The notes beneath the pieces are model-generated. The model searched no databases. It saw only the letters and a program-made list of their open reading frames with translations, and was not told the DNA's origin. A program made the position numbers and the translations under genes. 64,000 nt of DNA. Source: Sphaerotilus sp. (GTDB lineage: Bacteria > Pseudomonadota > Gammaproteobacteria > Burkholderiales > Burkholderiaceae_C). The stretch spans positions 58,833-122,832 of the forward strand of contig JAAFKB010000001.1 of NCBI GenBank assembly GCA_013299055.1. The letters run 5' to 3'. Each line of letters opens with the position of its first letter. Position 1 is the first letter of the stretch. Below are positions 1-8,666 of this stretch, piece after piece.

Positions 1-18
1 ATGCCCGGACTCTACGGC

Positions 19-768
19 TCAAGGCGGATCCTGGAAGTCACCGGCGCGATATGTCAGCACCAGCGTGTCGCGCCAGCCGCCTGCGGGACCGTCGGGCTGG
101 ATCGGCGTCGTCTCGTGGATGACGCGGGCGTCGTCGAGCAGCAGGGCGCTCCACGGCTGGTCCAGCGTGAAGCGCACGCCGTGCGGGCCGTGGGCATCGA
201 ACACGCGGGTCTCGCCACCCAGCACGCGGGTGCGGTGGATCAGCAGCACGGCCACGAAGTCCACGCCGTCGCGGTGGGCGCCCTCGGGGGTGGGCCGGCC
301 GACGCCGCCAGTGGTGTCGATGCGGAAGGGGTGGGCTTCGATGCACCAGCGCCTGTCGAACGACGCGGGTGCCGCGGCGGCGAACACGTCACCCAGCCGC
401 TGCACCACGGCGAGGAAGGCGGGGGACGCGGCCATCGCGGTGTCCAGCGGCTCGAACCAGCGCAGCATGCCGCCGTGCAGCGCGTTGTAGGTGGTGGGCT
501 GCCAGTGCGGGCGGTGCGCCACGGCGGCGAGCTGCCCGGTGGCCACGTCCTGCACGAAGCTGCCGTGGCGCCGCCGGCGGTAGCGGCCGCCGTCCTTCAG
601 GTGCTCGTCGGGTGGCAGGTTGGCCCAGCCGGCGTCCAGGGCGTGCAGCGCGTCCAGCGTCACCCCTGCCTGTGCCGCCAGCGCATCGGGCGCGAGCAGG
701 GCGAAACCGTGTTCGCGCAGGTGGGTGAGGGCGTCGGGGTGGGTGAAGTTCGGGGACATGGGTGTCAT
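19..768 (-). CDS. 2OG-Fe(II) dioxygenase family protein (PF10014-like)
   Basis: Predicted 249-residue soluble oxygenase using 2-oxoglutarate, oxygen and Fe(II). The metal ligands are visible as HRDGVDF (His165, Asp167) and a distal His218 in ARVIHET, with an Arg at 241 after TLVLTY that could hold 2-oxoglutarate. Length and spacing fit the PF10014 family, some members of which hydroxylate free amino acids. The substrate here is unknown. The ATG at 768 is chosen because it overlaps the stop of the upstream EamA gene by 4 bases (ATGA); an in-frame start further upstream would run into that gene. It is the last gene of a minus-strand run with a transporter, so an amino-acid modification and export pairing is possible but is inference. 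Confidence 0.82.
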   Translation of the reverse strand: MTPMSPNFTHPDALTHLREHGFALLAPDALAAQAGVTLDALHALDAGWANLPPDEHLKDGGRYRRRRHGSFVQDVATGQLAAVAHRPHWQPTTYNALHGGMLRWFEPLDTAMAASPAFLAVVQRLGDVFAAAAPASFDRRWCIEAHPFRIDTTGGVGRPTPEGAHRDGVDFVAVLLIHRTRVLGGETRVFDAHGPHGVRFTLDQPWSALLLDDARVIHETTPIQPDGPAGGWRDTLVLTYRAGDFQDPP

Positions 769-1688
769 TTTGCCTTTGCTGCCTCCGCAGACCGGGGCTG
801 CCATTGCGCCAGCACCATCGCCGCACAGATCAGCAGCGCCCCCAGCCAGCCGCGCAGCCCGAGCTGTTCGTTCAGCATCACCCAGCCGCCGATCGCCGAG
901 AACAGCCCTTCGCTGCTGTAGATCACCGCGGCGTGCGAGGCCACGGCGTCGCGCTGCGCGATCACCTGCAGCGTGTAGGCCACCCCGATCGACAGGATGC
1001 CGCCCCAGGCGATGGCACCGCTGGCTTGCAGCAGCCCGTCCAGCGTGATGGTCTCGCGCCCGAAGGCCACCGCCACCGACAGCACGCCCGCCACAAGGTA
1101 CTGCAGCACCGACAGCCGCAGCGGGTCATGCCGCCGCGCCAGATGCCCGACCAGCAGCATGTGGACTGCCCACATCAGCGCGCCACCGAGCTGCAGCCAG
1201 TCGCCTGGGGCAATCGTCGCATCGGCCTTCACGCTCAGCAGGTACATGCCGAGCGTGGCGACCGTGACGGCGACCCAGACCTGCCGCGACACCACCGCCC
1301 CACCCAGCCGCATCAGCACCGGCACCAGCACCACGTACAGCCCGGTGATGAAACCGGCGTTGCTGACCGAGGTGCCCAGCAGCCCGACTTGCTGGAGGTT
1401 GATCGCCGTGAACAGCACGAGGCCCAGCAGTGCTCCCGCACCCAGCACGCCCTGGCTTGGCACCAGCGGCACCGACGCAAACGGCCCGCCGCGCCACCAC
1501 CACAGCGGCGCCACCAGCAGCGCGCCCAGCAGCATCCGCGTGCCCGTGTAGGTGAACGGCCCCACCGTGTCCATCCCCATCTGCTGCGCGACGAAGGTCG
1601 AGCCCCAGATGGCGGCGGTGAGCAGCATCAGCAGGTCGGTGCGCAGGGTGGAGGTGGAGGCAGAGGGGGAGACGGAGGCGGTGGTCAT
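765..1688 (-). CDS. EamA/DMT-family inner-membrane transporter
   Basis: 307-residue polytopic protein with about ten hydrophobic segments arranged as two EamA repeats of five helices (first repeat includes IWGSTFVAQQ near residue 28, second begins around residue 165). This is the drug/metabolite transporter superfamily, commonly exporting amino acids or other small metabolites. The substrate cannot be read from the sequence. The start is an ATG shortly after the AraC-type gene, and its stop overlaps the start of the 2OG-Fe oxygenase gene, suggesting translational coupling. The N-terminus is Ser/Thr-rich before the first helix. Confidence 0.88.
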   Translation of the reverse strand: MTTASVSPSASTSTLRTDLLMLLTAAIWGSTFVAQQMGMDTVGPFTYTGTRMLLGALLVAPLWWWRGGPFASVPLVPSQGVLGAGALLGLVLFTAINLQQVGLLGTSVSNAGFITGLYVVLVPVLMRLGGAVVSRQVWVAVTVATLGMYLLSVKADATIAPGDWLQLGGALMWAVHMLLVGHLARRHDPLRLSVLQYLVAGVLSVAVAFGRETITLDGLLQASGAIAWGGILSIGVAYTLQVIAQRDAVASHAAVIYSSEGLFSAIGGWVMLNEQLGLRGWLGALLICAAMVLAQWQPRSAEAAKAK

Positions 1689-1697
1689 CGTCCGAGA

Positions 1698-2666
1698 TCA
1701 AGGTCGGGGAGCGGCGGCGGTGCGGTAGCGGGCAGGTGACAGGCCCGCCCGGCGCGTGAACTCGCGGGTGAAGTGGGGCTGGTCAGCATACCCGCACCGG
1801 AAGCCGATCTCCGCCAGCGTGGCCTTGCGCTCGACCAGCCACGCAGCGGCCAGCCGCACACGCACTTCGCCCAACACTTCCCCGAAGCCCGACCCCGCCT
1901 TGGCCAGACGGCGCTGCAGCGTACGCGGAGGCAGTCCGAGTGCGGCGGCGGCGTCTGCCACGCGGGGATGGCCAGCCGGATCGCGCAGCAGCCAGCGGGC
2001 CACGCTCGCGGCCGGCTCCGGCCAGGGCAGCTCGGTCAGGGCGGGATCGGCGAACGGGTGGGGTCCGTCCAGCCGGTCAATGGGACGTGGGCGGGGAGAC
2101 GGTGCGCAGGCCGACCAGTGCAGCCGCCAGTGCCGACCCGACGACCCGACCAGTTGGGCGGGCGATGGCCAGTCGCCGGTCGATCCCGGGCCATGCACCG
2201 GACAACCACCGACCTCGACCGCCAGTTCCGCTGTGCCGATCGCCGTCAGCGCACCGATCCACACCCCGAGCACGGCCACGCTCTCGGCTCCCTGTGGCTG
2301 CGCGGTGCTGTCGCAGGCCGCGTGCTCCAGCCGCAGCGACTGCACGCCCCGTTCACGCGGCAGCACGCGGTGACTGGCATGGACGTGGCGCTCCAGGCGC
2401 AGCCAGCGGGCGAGGAAATCGTGCGGATCGCGGGCACCGGACAGCGCCAGGTGCAGCGGTTCGCCCGCGATGTGCTGTACCTGCTGCGCCAGCCGCAGCA
2501 GCAGCGCCAGCCCGCCCGTGCGCACGATGGCCGTGACCACCTGCTGCTTGTGCGCCAGCGGCACCCGTGCCCCTTCCGGCAGCGGCAGCGGCGGCGTCAG
2601 CCCCTCGGCCGCCATCGCGCGCAGCAGCAGGCGCAGCATGCCGGCGCTGGCGAAGTTGTCGTCCAT
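1698..2666 (-). CDS. AraC-family transcriptional regulator (OruR/PF12625 type)
   Basis: 322 residues. The N-terminal about 200 residues resemble the arabinose-binding-like domain PF12625 found in OruR/ArgR-type AraC regulators. The C-terminal 100 residues carry the double helix-turn-helix of AraC proteins: AAALGLPPRTLQRRL is the first HTH, and AEIGFRCGYADQPHFTREF leads into the second, followed by GLSPARYR. It lies between the molybdenum hydroxylase genes upstream (17-base gap) and the EamA gene downstream (9-base gap), so it probably controls this locus. The ligand is unknown. Confidence 0.88.
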   Translation of the reverse strand: MDDNFASAGMLRLLLRAMAAEGLTPPLPLPEGARVPLAHKQQVVTAIVRTGGLALLLRLAQQVQHIAGEPLHLALSGARDPHDFLARWLRLERHVHASHRVLPRERGVQSLRLEHAACDSTAQPQGAESVAVLGVWIGALTAIGTAELAVEVGGCPVHGPGSTGDWPSPAQLVGSSGRHWRLHWSACAPSPRPRPIDRLDGPHPFADPALTELPWPEPAASVARWLLRDPAGHPRVADAAAALGLPPRTLQRRLAKAGSGFGEVLGEVRVRLAAAWLVERKATLAEIGFRCGYADQPHFTREFTRRAGLSPARYRTAAAPRP

Positions 2667-2683
2667 GCTGTCCTGCGCTGGTG

Positions 2684-4780
2684 TCAGGCGGTGTCCGGCA
2701 CGGCCCGCCGCAGCGGCAGCCGCGTCGGCCGCACCCCGGTGGCGTCGAACACCGCGTTGGCGATCGCGGCGCCGCCGGCCACCATCGCGCTTTCACCGGC
2801 CCCGCTCGACGCGGCGTCGTGGTCGAGCAGGCGTACCGTCATCGGCGGCACCTGCCCGAAGCGCGGAATCGGTGACTCGGCGAAACCACCGGCCGCCACC
2901 CGCGACTCGGCCAGCGGCAGCGCCTCGACCAGCACCAGCCCGAGGCTCCACACCAGACAGCCCTCGACCTGCGCCCGCACGCCGTCGGGGTCGATGATCC
3001 GGCCGCAGTCGTGTGCGCACCACATCGCGGTCACGCGCACGGTACCGTCCGCCGCGACCTCGACATCGGCGACCACGGCGACGCGGCTCTGCGCCTTGTA
3101 GACACCGCAGGCGAGTCCCCGGCCGCGCCGTACGCCGCTGTCTTCGCTGCGGCGGCCACGCGGGTCACGCGCCCGTTCCCAGCCAGCGTCGTCGGCCACG
3201 GCGCGCAGCACCTGCTGCAGGCGCACATCCTCCGTCTGCGCCAGCCGGAACGCCAGCGCCTCGACCCCCGCCGCGCGCGCGCACGCATCCACTGCCATCT
3301 CGACCACCAGCCCGTTCGGCCCGGCCCCCAGACCGCGCCACGGGCCGCCATGCACCGGCAGGCGCAGCGCGTCGAACTCGATGCGCTGGCGTGGCACGGC
3401 ATAGGGCAGGGCGGCACCGCGCGCCACCCCCTGGTCCCCGATCACGTCGGCGGTGCGCTGCATCCACACCGGCATGGCCGCTGGCGTGAACAGGATGTGG
3501 CCGCTGGTGAAGGCGTGCCACCAGTCGGCCATGCGCCCGTCCTTCACCCGGGCGCGCACGCGGTGGCGTGAAGGTGGGCGATGGAAGCCGTGCGCGAACT
3601 CCTGGGCGCGGGTCCACACCACCTGGACCGGCCGGCGAACGGCCCGCGCCAGCCATGCCGCCTCGACCTCCACCAGCACCAGCGTGCGGGCGCCGAAGCC
3701 ACCCCCGATGCGGCAGGCTTGCACCTCCACCCGGTCCGCGTCGAGCGAGAGCCGGCGGGCGAGCGTGTCGCGCACGTAGAACAGATCCTGCGTGCCGGTG
3801 AACACCTTGAGCTGCTCGGTCCCCTCGCGCTGACCTGGGGCCGGCTCGAACAGCGCCAGGGCCGCCCGTGGCTCGATCCCGGCGTGGGCAGCGAACGGGG
3901 TCTCCACGCGCAGGTCCACGCTCCACGGCGCCAGCGTGTCGAGCGGGTCGCGCCGCACCGCATGGCGCAGTCGGCCGTCGGCGAGGTGGCGGTCGAGGTC
4001 GAGCGTGGTGTCGATCACGGCCGGATCGAAGCGCCCCTGCACTGCCCAGCGCACGGCCAGCGCCTGCTCGATCCGGTCGAGCGCGCCGGGTGTCTCGGCG
4101 ACGATACCCAGGCCGAGGCTGCCCGCGTGGCGCAGCCCCTCGCCGGTCACCACCGCCACATAGCCCGGCACGGCCTGCGCCGCCGCGAGGTTCCAGGTCT
4201 CCGTGTGCGAGGGCAGCTCCGGCGACACCGGCGCCCGCAGCACCCGCCCGTACACCATGCCGGGTGCGCGCATGTCGGCGGCGTACAGCGGTGCGCCGGT
4301 CACGATGGCGTGCAGATCGGGACGTTCGGACTCGGCGGCAGTGGCGGTAGCGGTGGCGTGGCTCGGCGATGGCGCAGGGGCTGCCGGCTGTGCGGGTTGC
4401 GTGGCCAGTGCCTCGCGCAGCGTCGCGCACGCCTGCGCCAGCGGCTGTGCGAAATCTTTCACCGAGTCGCTGCCGACCGTGGCCTTGACCCGCCCGATGT
4501 CGCGGCTCGACGGCGCCCGCAGCGTGATCCGGGACAGCGCGACGCCGAGCGCCTCTGCGGCGACGCGGCGCAGAGCCGGGCCGATGTGCTGACCCATTTC
4601 AGCGCAGGGCACGAACAGCTCGAAACGGCCGTCGCGGTGCCGTATCCAGCCGCGTGCGTCGTCTGCCTGCGGCAGCGGGCGTTTCGGGATCACCGGCAGG
4701 GCGCTGCAACCCGCCGAGACACCGACGAAGGGGACGGTCAGCACGCCTGCCCCGGCGAGCAGGAGGTCGCGGCGCTTCAT
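2684..4780 (-). CDS. Molybdopterin-binding subunit of an isoquinoline 1-oxidoreductase-type hydroxylase
   Basis: 698-residue large subunit of the xanthine dehydrogenase/aldehyde oxidase family, closest in layout to IorB. The N-terminus has a twin-arginine-like leader (MKRRDLLLAG followed by a hydrophobic stretch), implying Tat export with the cofactor already loaded. Moco-binding signatures are visible: CRIGGGFGAR, GPWRGLGAGPNG, and near the C-terminus GAGESAM, whose Glu is the usual catalytic base. The ATG at 4780 overlaps the stop of the 2Fe-2S subunit gene (ATGA). A longer in-frame reading that starts inside that gene is an artefact. The substrate, probably an N-heterocycle or aldehyde, cannot be told. 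No Moco-insertion (XdhC) gene is visible in the window. Confidence 0.9.
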   Translation of the reverse strand: MKRRDLLLAGAGVLTVPFVGVSAGCSALPVIPKRPLPQADDARGWIRHRDGRFELFVPCAEMGQHIGPALRRVAAEALGVALSRITLRAPSSRDIGRVKATVGSDSVKDFAQPLAQACATLREALATQPAQPAAPAPSPSHATATATAAESERPDLHAIVTGAPLYAADMRAPGMVYGRVLRAPVSPELPSHTETWNLAAAQAVPGYVAVVTGEGLRHAGSLGLGIVAETPGALDRIEQALAVRWAVQGRFDPAVIDTTLDLDRHLADGRLRHAVRRDPLDTLAPWSVDLRVETPFAAHAGIEPRAALALFEPAPGQREGTEQLKVFTGTQDLFYVRDTLARRLSLDADRVEVQACRIGGGFGARTLVLVEVEAAWLARAVRRPVQVVWTRAQEFAHGFHRPPSRHRVRARVKDGRMADWWHAFTSGHILFTPAAMPVWMQRTADVIGDQGVARGAALPYAVPRQRIEFDALRLPVHGGPWRGLGAGPNGLVVEMAVDACARAAGVEALAFRLAQTEDVRLQQVLRAVADDAGWERARDPRGRRSEDSGVRRGRGLACGVYKAQSRVAVVADVEVAADGTVRVTAMWCAHDCGRIIDPDGVRAQVEGCLVWSLGLVLVEALPLAESRVAAGGFAESPIPRFGQVPPMTVRLLDHDAASSGAGESAMVAGGAAIANAVFDATGVRPTRLPLRRAVPDTA

Positions 4781-5271
4781 GGCTGTCTCCGGTCGGGTGG
4801 TGCCGCGTGGGGTGCGGCCGCCGCAGACGCGGCCCGCTCGACCGCCCGGCGCACCCGCGACTGCGTGCCGCAGCGGCACAGGTGCCCGGCCAGCGCGTCC
4901 TCGATCGCGGCGGCGTCCGGTTGCGGCTGGCGACGCAGCAGCGCCACGGTGGCGAGGATCTGGCCGGACTGGCAGTAACCGCACTGCGGCACCCGCTCGT
5001 CGATCCACGCCTGCTGCACCGGATGCAGGCCGGCCGCCGTGGCCAGCCCCTCGACCGTCGTCACCTGCCGCCCGGCGACAGCGCGCACCGGCAGCAGGCA
5101 GGACCGCTGCGGCTCGCCGTCCACCAGCACGGTGCAGGCGCCGCACTGGCCCTGGCCGCAGCCGTACTTGCAGCCCGTCAGCCCCAGTGCCTCGCGCAGC
5201 ACCCACAGCAGGCGCTCCTCCTGCCACGCGGTGCCGACTTCGTGCGGTCGGCCGTTGATCTGCAGTTGCAT
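4777..5271 (-). CDS. (2Fe-2S) subunit of an isoquinoline 1-oxidoreductase-type hydroxylase
   Basis: 164 residues with the two [2Fe-2S] binding regions of this family. A plant-ferredoxin-like cluster is formed by Cys38, Cys43, Cys46 and Cys58 (within GCGQGQCGACTV). A second, all-helical cluster is formed by Cys97, Cys100, Cys132 and Cys134 (QCGYC and LCRCG). It passes electrons from the molybdenum centre of the partner subunit to an acceptor, typically a cytochrome in periplasmic enzymes. A GGA-type ribosome-binding site precedes the ATG, and the stop overlaps the large-subunit start. It is the first gene of the minus-strand operon. Confidence 0.92.
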   Translation of the reverse strand: MQLQINGRPHEVGTAWQEERLLWVLREALGLTGCKYGCGQGQCGACTVLVDGEPQRSCLLPVRAVAGRQVTTVEGLATAAGLHPVQQAWIDERVPQCGYCQSGQILATVALLRRQPQPDAAAIEDALAGHLCRCGTQSRVRRAVERAASAAAAPHAAPPDRRQP

Positions 5272-5444
5272 CGGGGTGTCCTTTCGGTGTCGGTGGTGTC
5301 GGTGGTGTCAGGCAGCCGGGGTGGCATGGGGGGGATCGTCGTGCGCCTTGCGGGTCGTGTCTTGAACGATCGCGCCAGTCCGCCGCCTGCAGCGACGCCG
5401 CAGAACGGCGACACTTCGAGTTTATTCATCCGGAGCTTCCTGGC
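5272..5444. promoter_or_regulatory. Divergent intergenic region with short GGTGTC-type tandem repeat
   Basis: 173 bases between the divergently read hydroxylase operon and the nitroreductase gene, so it must hold both promoters. Around 5285-5310 there is a short direct repeat of a GGTGTCGGT-like unit. I see no convincing -35/-10 pair. The AraC regulator of the neighbouring operon would be the natural binder here, which is inference. Confidence 0.4.
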
Positions 5445-6038
5445 ATGACCACACCGCTGCCCCTGGCCGCCCTTGAACAGACCTTCCTGAATGCCCGCAC
5501 CTTCAACAAGTTCACCGACCAGCCGGTGCCCGACGGGTTGCTGCAGCAGCTCTACGACCTCGCCCAGTGGGGGCCGACCTCGATGAACTGCCAGCCAGCG
5601 CGCTACGTCTTCGTGCGCAGCGCCGAGGCCAAGGCCCGGCTCGCCCCCGCGCTGTCGCCGGGCAACCTGGACAAGACGATGTCCGCGCCAGTCTGCGTCA
5701 TCGTCGCGCAGGACAGCCGCTTCCACGAGCACCTGCCGACGCAGTTCCCGGCGGTCCCGACGGCGGCAGCCATGTTCGCGGGCAACGCCGCGCTGGCGGA
5801 GGCGAATGCCTTTCGCAACAGCACGCTGCAGGGCGCCTACCTGATCATCGCGGCGCGCCAGCTGGGGCTGGACTGCGGCCCGATGGGCGGCTTCGACGCG
5901 GCCAAGGTCAACGCCGAGTTCTTCCCCGATGGCCGCTTCAAGGCCAACTTCCTGATCAACCTCGGCTACGGCGACCCGTCCGGCAACCGGCCACGCGGGC
6001 CGCGCCTGCCGTTCGAGACCGTTGCCTCGGTCCTCTGA
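5445..6038 (+). CDS. Nitroreductase-family FMN reductase (RutE/HadB-type)
   Basis: 197 residues, the usual size of the malonic-semialdehyde-reductase branch (RutE in pyrimidine catabolism, HadB) of the nitroreductase family. The family signature is seen in RTFNKFTDQPV, LAQWGPTSMNCQP and LGLDCGPMGGFD, the parts that bind FMN. It would use NAD(P)H to reduce a semialdehyde or related carbonyl. The other rut genes are not nearby, so a role in uracil degradation is not supported. It is followed after 24 bases by an aldo-keto reductase gene on the same strand, suggesting a small reductase operon. Confidence 0.85.
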   Translation: MTTPLPLAALEQTFLNARTFNKFTDQPVPDGLLQQLYDLAQWGPTSMNCQPARYVFVRSAEAKARLAPALSPGNLDKTMSAPVCVIVAQDSRFHEHLPTQFPAVPTAAAMFAGNAALAEANAFRNSTLQGAYLIIAARQLGLDCGPMGGFDAAKVNAEFFPDGRFKANFLINLGYGDPSGNRPRGPRLPFETVASVL

Positions 6039-6062
6039 CACCCCTGACTGGAGAGTCCTCCC

Positions 6063-7127
6063 ATGCAACCCGTCACCCTCGGCCGCAGCGACCTGCGCGT
6101 CAGCCCGATCTGCCTCGGCACCATGACCTTCGGCGAACAGGTCGATGAGGCTGGTGCCTTCGCCATCCTCGACCGTGCGCTCGAACTCGGCATCGACTTC
6201 CTCGACACCGCCGAGATGTACGCCGTGCCGCCGCGCCCGGAGACTTACAACAAGACCGAAATCATCCTGGGCAACTGGTTCGCCAGCCGGCCTGCAGCGC
6301 GCCAGAAGGTCACGCTGGCGACCAAGGTGGCCGGGCCGTCGCGGGGCATGCCGTGGATCCGCAACGGCAGCGCCGATCTGACGCCGGACGACATCGTGGC
6401 GGCCTGCGAAGGCAGCCTGCGCCGTCTGCAGACCGACGTGATCGACCTGTACCAGATCCACTGGCCGGTGCGCGCCGTGCCCGCCTTCGGCGCCACCTAC
6501 TACGACCCGACCCGCCGCGACCAGCCTGGCAGCTCGGTCGAGGCGCAGCTCGAAGCCCTGCAGCGGCTGGTGCGCGATGGCAAGGTGCGCGCGGTCGGCG
6601 TGTCCAACGAGACGCCCTACGGTGTCTGCGAGTTCGTCCACGCCGCCGAGCGGGCTGGCCTGCCGCGCATCGCCACGGTGCAGAACGCCTACTGCCTCGT
6701 CAACCGCGTGCCCGACAACGGGCTGGACGAGGCGATGCACCGGCACGACGTGTCGCTGCTGGCCTACTCGCCGCTGGGCTTCGGGCTGCTGACGGGCAAG
6801 TACGACGCCGTGGGCTTCCACGACGATGCGCACAAGCCTGGCCGGCTGGCACTGTTCGCGAGCATGAAGAAGCAGCGTTGGGCGCGGCCCGAGGCGCTGG
6901 AGGCCGCCCGCGCCTACAACGCGCTGGCCCGCGACCACGGCCTGACACCGACGCAGATGGCACTGGCGTTCTGCTACCGGCGCTGGTCGGTGGCGAGCAC
7001 CATCATCGGTGTCACCAGCGTGGCGCAGCTGGAGGAAGACGTGGCGGCGTGGGACGTGCAGCTCAGCCCGGCGCTGCTGGCCGAGATCGACGCGCTGCGG
7101 CGCCGTTTCGGCGATCCGGCGGTCTGA
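6063..7127 (+). CDS. tas: NADP(H)-dependent aldo-keto reductase, Tas-like
   Basis: 354 residues with a complete aldo-keto reductase TIM barrel. The catalytic tetrad is visible: Asp and Tyr in FLDTAEMY, Lys in LATKVAG, and His in LYQIHWP. The insert NGSADLTPDDI and the overall length match the Tas subgroup, which carries an extra loop after the Tyr region (VPPRPETYNKTE). It reduces aldehydes or ketones with NADPH; the natural substrate of Tas is not settled. It starts 24 bases after the nitroreductase with a GGAGAG ribosome-binding site in the gap. Confidence 0.88.
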   Translation: MQPVTLGRSDLRVSPICLGTMTFGEQVDEAGAFAILDRALELGIDFLDTAEMYAVPPRPETYNKTEIILGNWFASRPAARQKVTLATKVAGPSRGMPWIRNGSADLTPDDIVAACEGSLRRLQTDVIDLYQIHWPVRAVPAFGATYYDPTRRDQPGSSVEAQLEALQRLVRDGKVRAVGVSNETPYGVCEFVHAAERAGLPRIATVQNAYCLVNRVPDNGLDEAMHRHDVSLLAYSPLGFGLLTGKYDAVGFHDDAHKPGRLALFASMKKQRWARPEALEAARAYNALARDHGLTPTQMALAFCYRRWSVASTIIGVTSVAQLEEDVAAWDVQLSPALLAEIDALRRRFGDPAV

Positions 7128-7139
7128 AGGACGTGCTGG

Positions 7140-7511
7140 TCAACCGCCCAGCGCGCTGGTGACGCGCTGGGGGTCGAAGCCGAGCTGGCGCTGGCCGCGG
7201 ATGAGCAGTGTCGGCGTACCGGACGCGCCGAGGCGCTTGTAGTCGGCCAGACACGCTGCGTCCCGCTCGATCAGGCATTCCTCGAAGGGGATGCGGTGCT
7301 CGGTCATGTACTGCCGCGCCTTGGTGCAGAAGATGCACGTCACCGAGGAGATCATGCGGATGTCGCCCGGCCGGGCCACCTGGCGCAGTGCCTCGGCGTG
7401 CCCCGACTGCACCTGTGTCTGCACGACCCGGCCCAGCCCCCAGGCGACGAGGCCGACCACCAGCACGGCGAGGAGGCCGCTCTGGCGCAGGCGCTGCCAC
7501 AGCGCGTTCAT
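7140..7511 (-). CDS. Membrane-anchored glutaredoxin-like protein
   Basis: 123 residues: one N-terminal transmembrane helix (about 8-27) followed by a thioredoxin-fold domain with a CIFC redox motif and a cis-Pro loop at SGTPTLLIRG. The domain order suggests a glutaredoxin facing the periplasm. The ATG at 7511 is preferred over the upstream in-frame start because it overlaps the RidA stop codon (ATGA). Residues after the CxxC (ARQYM) resemble GrxC/NrdH more than thioredoxin. The partner protein is unknown. Confidence 0.8.
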   Translation of the reverse strand: MNALWQRLRQSGLLAVLVVGLVAWGLGRVVQTQVQSGHAEALRQVARPGDIRMISSVTCIFCTKARQYMTEHRIPFEECLIERDAACLADYKRLGASGTPTLLIRGQRQLGFDPQRVTSALGG

Positions 7512-7867
7512 GTGCCGGCGACCGCTGCGGTGGCGACGATCTCGATCTTCCACTCCGGGCGGGCGAGCTGCGCCTGCACCGTGGCACGTGGCGGCGCGTG
7601 GCCCGCCGGCACCCAGGCGTCCCAGACCGCGTTCATGCCCTCGAAGTCGGCCAGATCGGTCAGGTAGATCTGCACCATCAGCAGCCGCGTCCGGTCGCTG
7701 CCGGCACGCGCCAGCAGCCGGTCGATCATCGCCAGCACCTGCGCGGTCTGGCCGCGGATGTCTTGCGTGGCGTCATCGGGCACCTGACCGGCGAGGTAGA
7801 CCGTGCCGTGGTGGATCGCCATCTCGGACAGCCGGGCGCCGACATCGAAGCGTTGCAGTGTGGTCAT
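7508..7867 (-). CDS. RidA/YjgF-family protein
   Basis: 119 residues, the normal size of a trimeric Rid protein. The conserved Arg that binds the carboxylate of imine intermediates is present in PPRATVQAQ, and the C-terminal strand KIEIVATAAV is typical. RidA-type proteins hydrolyse reactive enamines and imines formed by PLP enzymes. This sequence looks like one of the Rid paralogue groups rather than canonical RidA, so deaminase activity is not certain. Its stop is coupled to the glutaredoxin gene, and it starts 21 bases after plsY. Confidence 0.88.
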   Translation of the reverse strand: MTTLQRFDVGARLSEMAIHHGTVYLAGQVPDDATQDIRGQTAQVLAMIDRLLARAGSDRTRLLMVQIYLTDLADFEGMNAVWDAWVPAGHAPPRATVQAQLARPEWKIEIVATAAVAGT

Positions 7868-7888
7868 GCGTGGGGACTCCGGCAGGGG

Positions 7889-8596
7889 TCAGTGGGTGCG
7901 GCGGCGGTTCTGGCGTGCGCCACGCGGGGGCTTGGCGGCCTTGGCTGCGCGGGCGGCGGGCTTGTCGGCGCCGGGGGTGGGAGCGGTCGCTTTCTGGCCG
8001 ATGCGGCTTTCGGTGCCTTGCATCAGCTTGCTGATGTTGCCGGCGTGGCGCCAGACCAGCAGCAGGCACATCAGCACGATGGCCAGCGTCGCCATCGACG
8101 GCCCCCACACCAGCGTCTGGACCATCGGTGCGGACACGGCGGCCACCAGCGCGGCCAGCGACGAATACCGCGAGCCATACGCCACCAGCCCCCACACCAG
8201 CAGCGTCGCCAGCCCGAGCCAGACGTTGAAGCCCAGCAGCACGCCGGCTGCCGTGGCCACGCCCTTGCCACCCTCGAAGCGGAAGAACACCGGCCAGAGG
8301 TGCCCGAGGAACGCGGCAAGTCCGACCAGCGCGGCCGTGCCATCGCCGAAGCCGATGCGATCGCCGAACAGCTGCACCAGCAGCACTGGGATCAGCCCCT
8401 TGAGCGCATCGAACACCAGCGTCAGCACGGCGGCCTTCTTGTTGCCCGAGCGCAGCACGTTGGTGGCGCCGGGGTTGCCCGAGCCGTAGCTGCGCGGGTC
8501 GTCCAGGCCCATGGAGCGGCTGATGATGACGGCGAACGACAGCGAGCCGATGAGGTAGGCGGCCACGACGGCCACCACGATCCAGAGCGTGGTCAT
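7889..8596 (-). CDS. plsY: Glycerol-3-phosphate acyltransferase PlsY
   Basis: 235-residue integral membrane enzyme that transfers the acyl group of acyl-phosphate to glycerol-3-phosphate, the first step of phospholipid synthesis. Family motifs are clear: GSGNPGATN near residue 39, and HLWPVFFRFEGGKGVAT with the catalytic region. Five to six hydrophobic segments are present. The C-terminal 40 residues form a basic Ala/Lys/Arg-rich tail beyond the family core. The ATG at 8596 (MTTLWIV) is chosen because the first helix begins there; the longer reading adds a hydrophilic leader unlike other PlsY proteins. Confidence 0.93.
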   Translation of the reverse strand: MTTLWIVVAVVAAYLIGSLSFAVIISRSMGLDDPRSYGSGNPGATNVLRSGNKKAAVLTLVFDALKGLIPVLLVQLFGDRIGFGDGTAALVGLAAFLGHLWPVFFRFEGGKGVATAAGVLLGFNVWLGLATLLVWGLVAYGSRYSSLAALVAAVSAPMVQTLVWGPSMATLAIVLMCLLLVWRHAGNISKLMQGTESRIGQKATAPTPGADKPAARAAKAAKPPRGARQNRRRTH

Positions 8597-8666
8597 GGGT
8601 GTGATGCGAGAGAGCTTGGGAACAGGGCGCGAGTGTAAGCCGCCACGTATCACGCCAGCGGGTGGG

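Noticed and set aside
2684..5227. 847-codon version of the molybdopterin subunit
   Set aside because: The extra N-terminal 149 codons lie inside the 2Fe-2S subunit gene in another frame; the Tat leader marks the true start at 4780.
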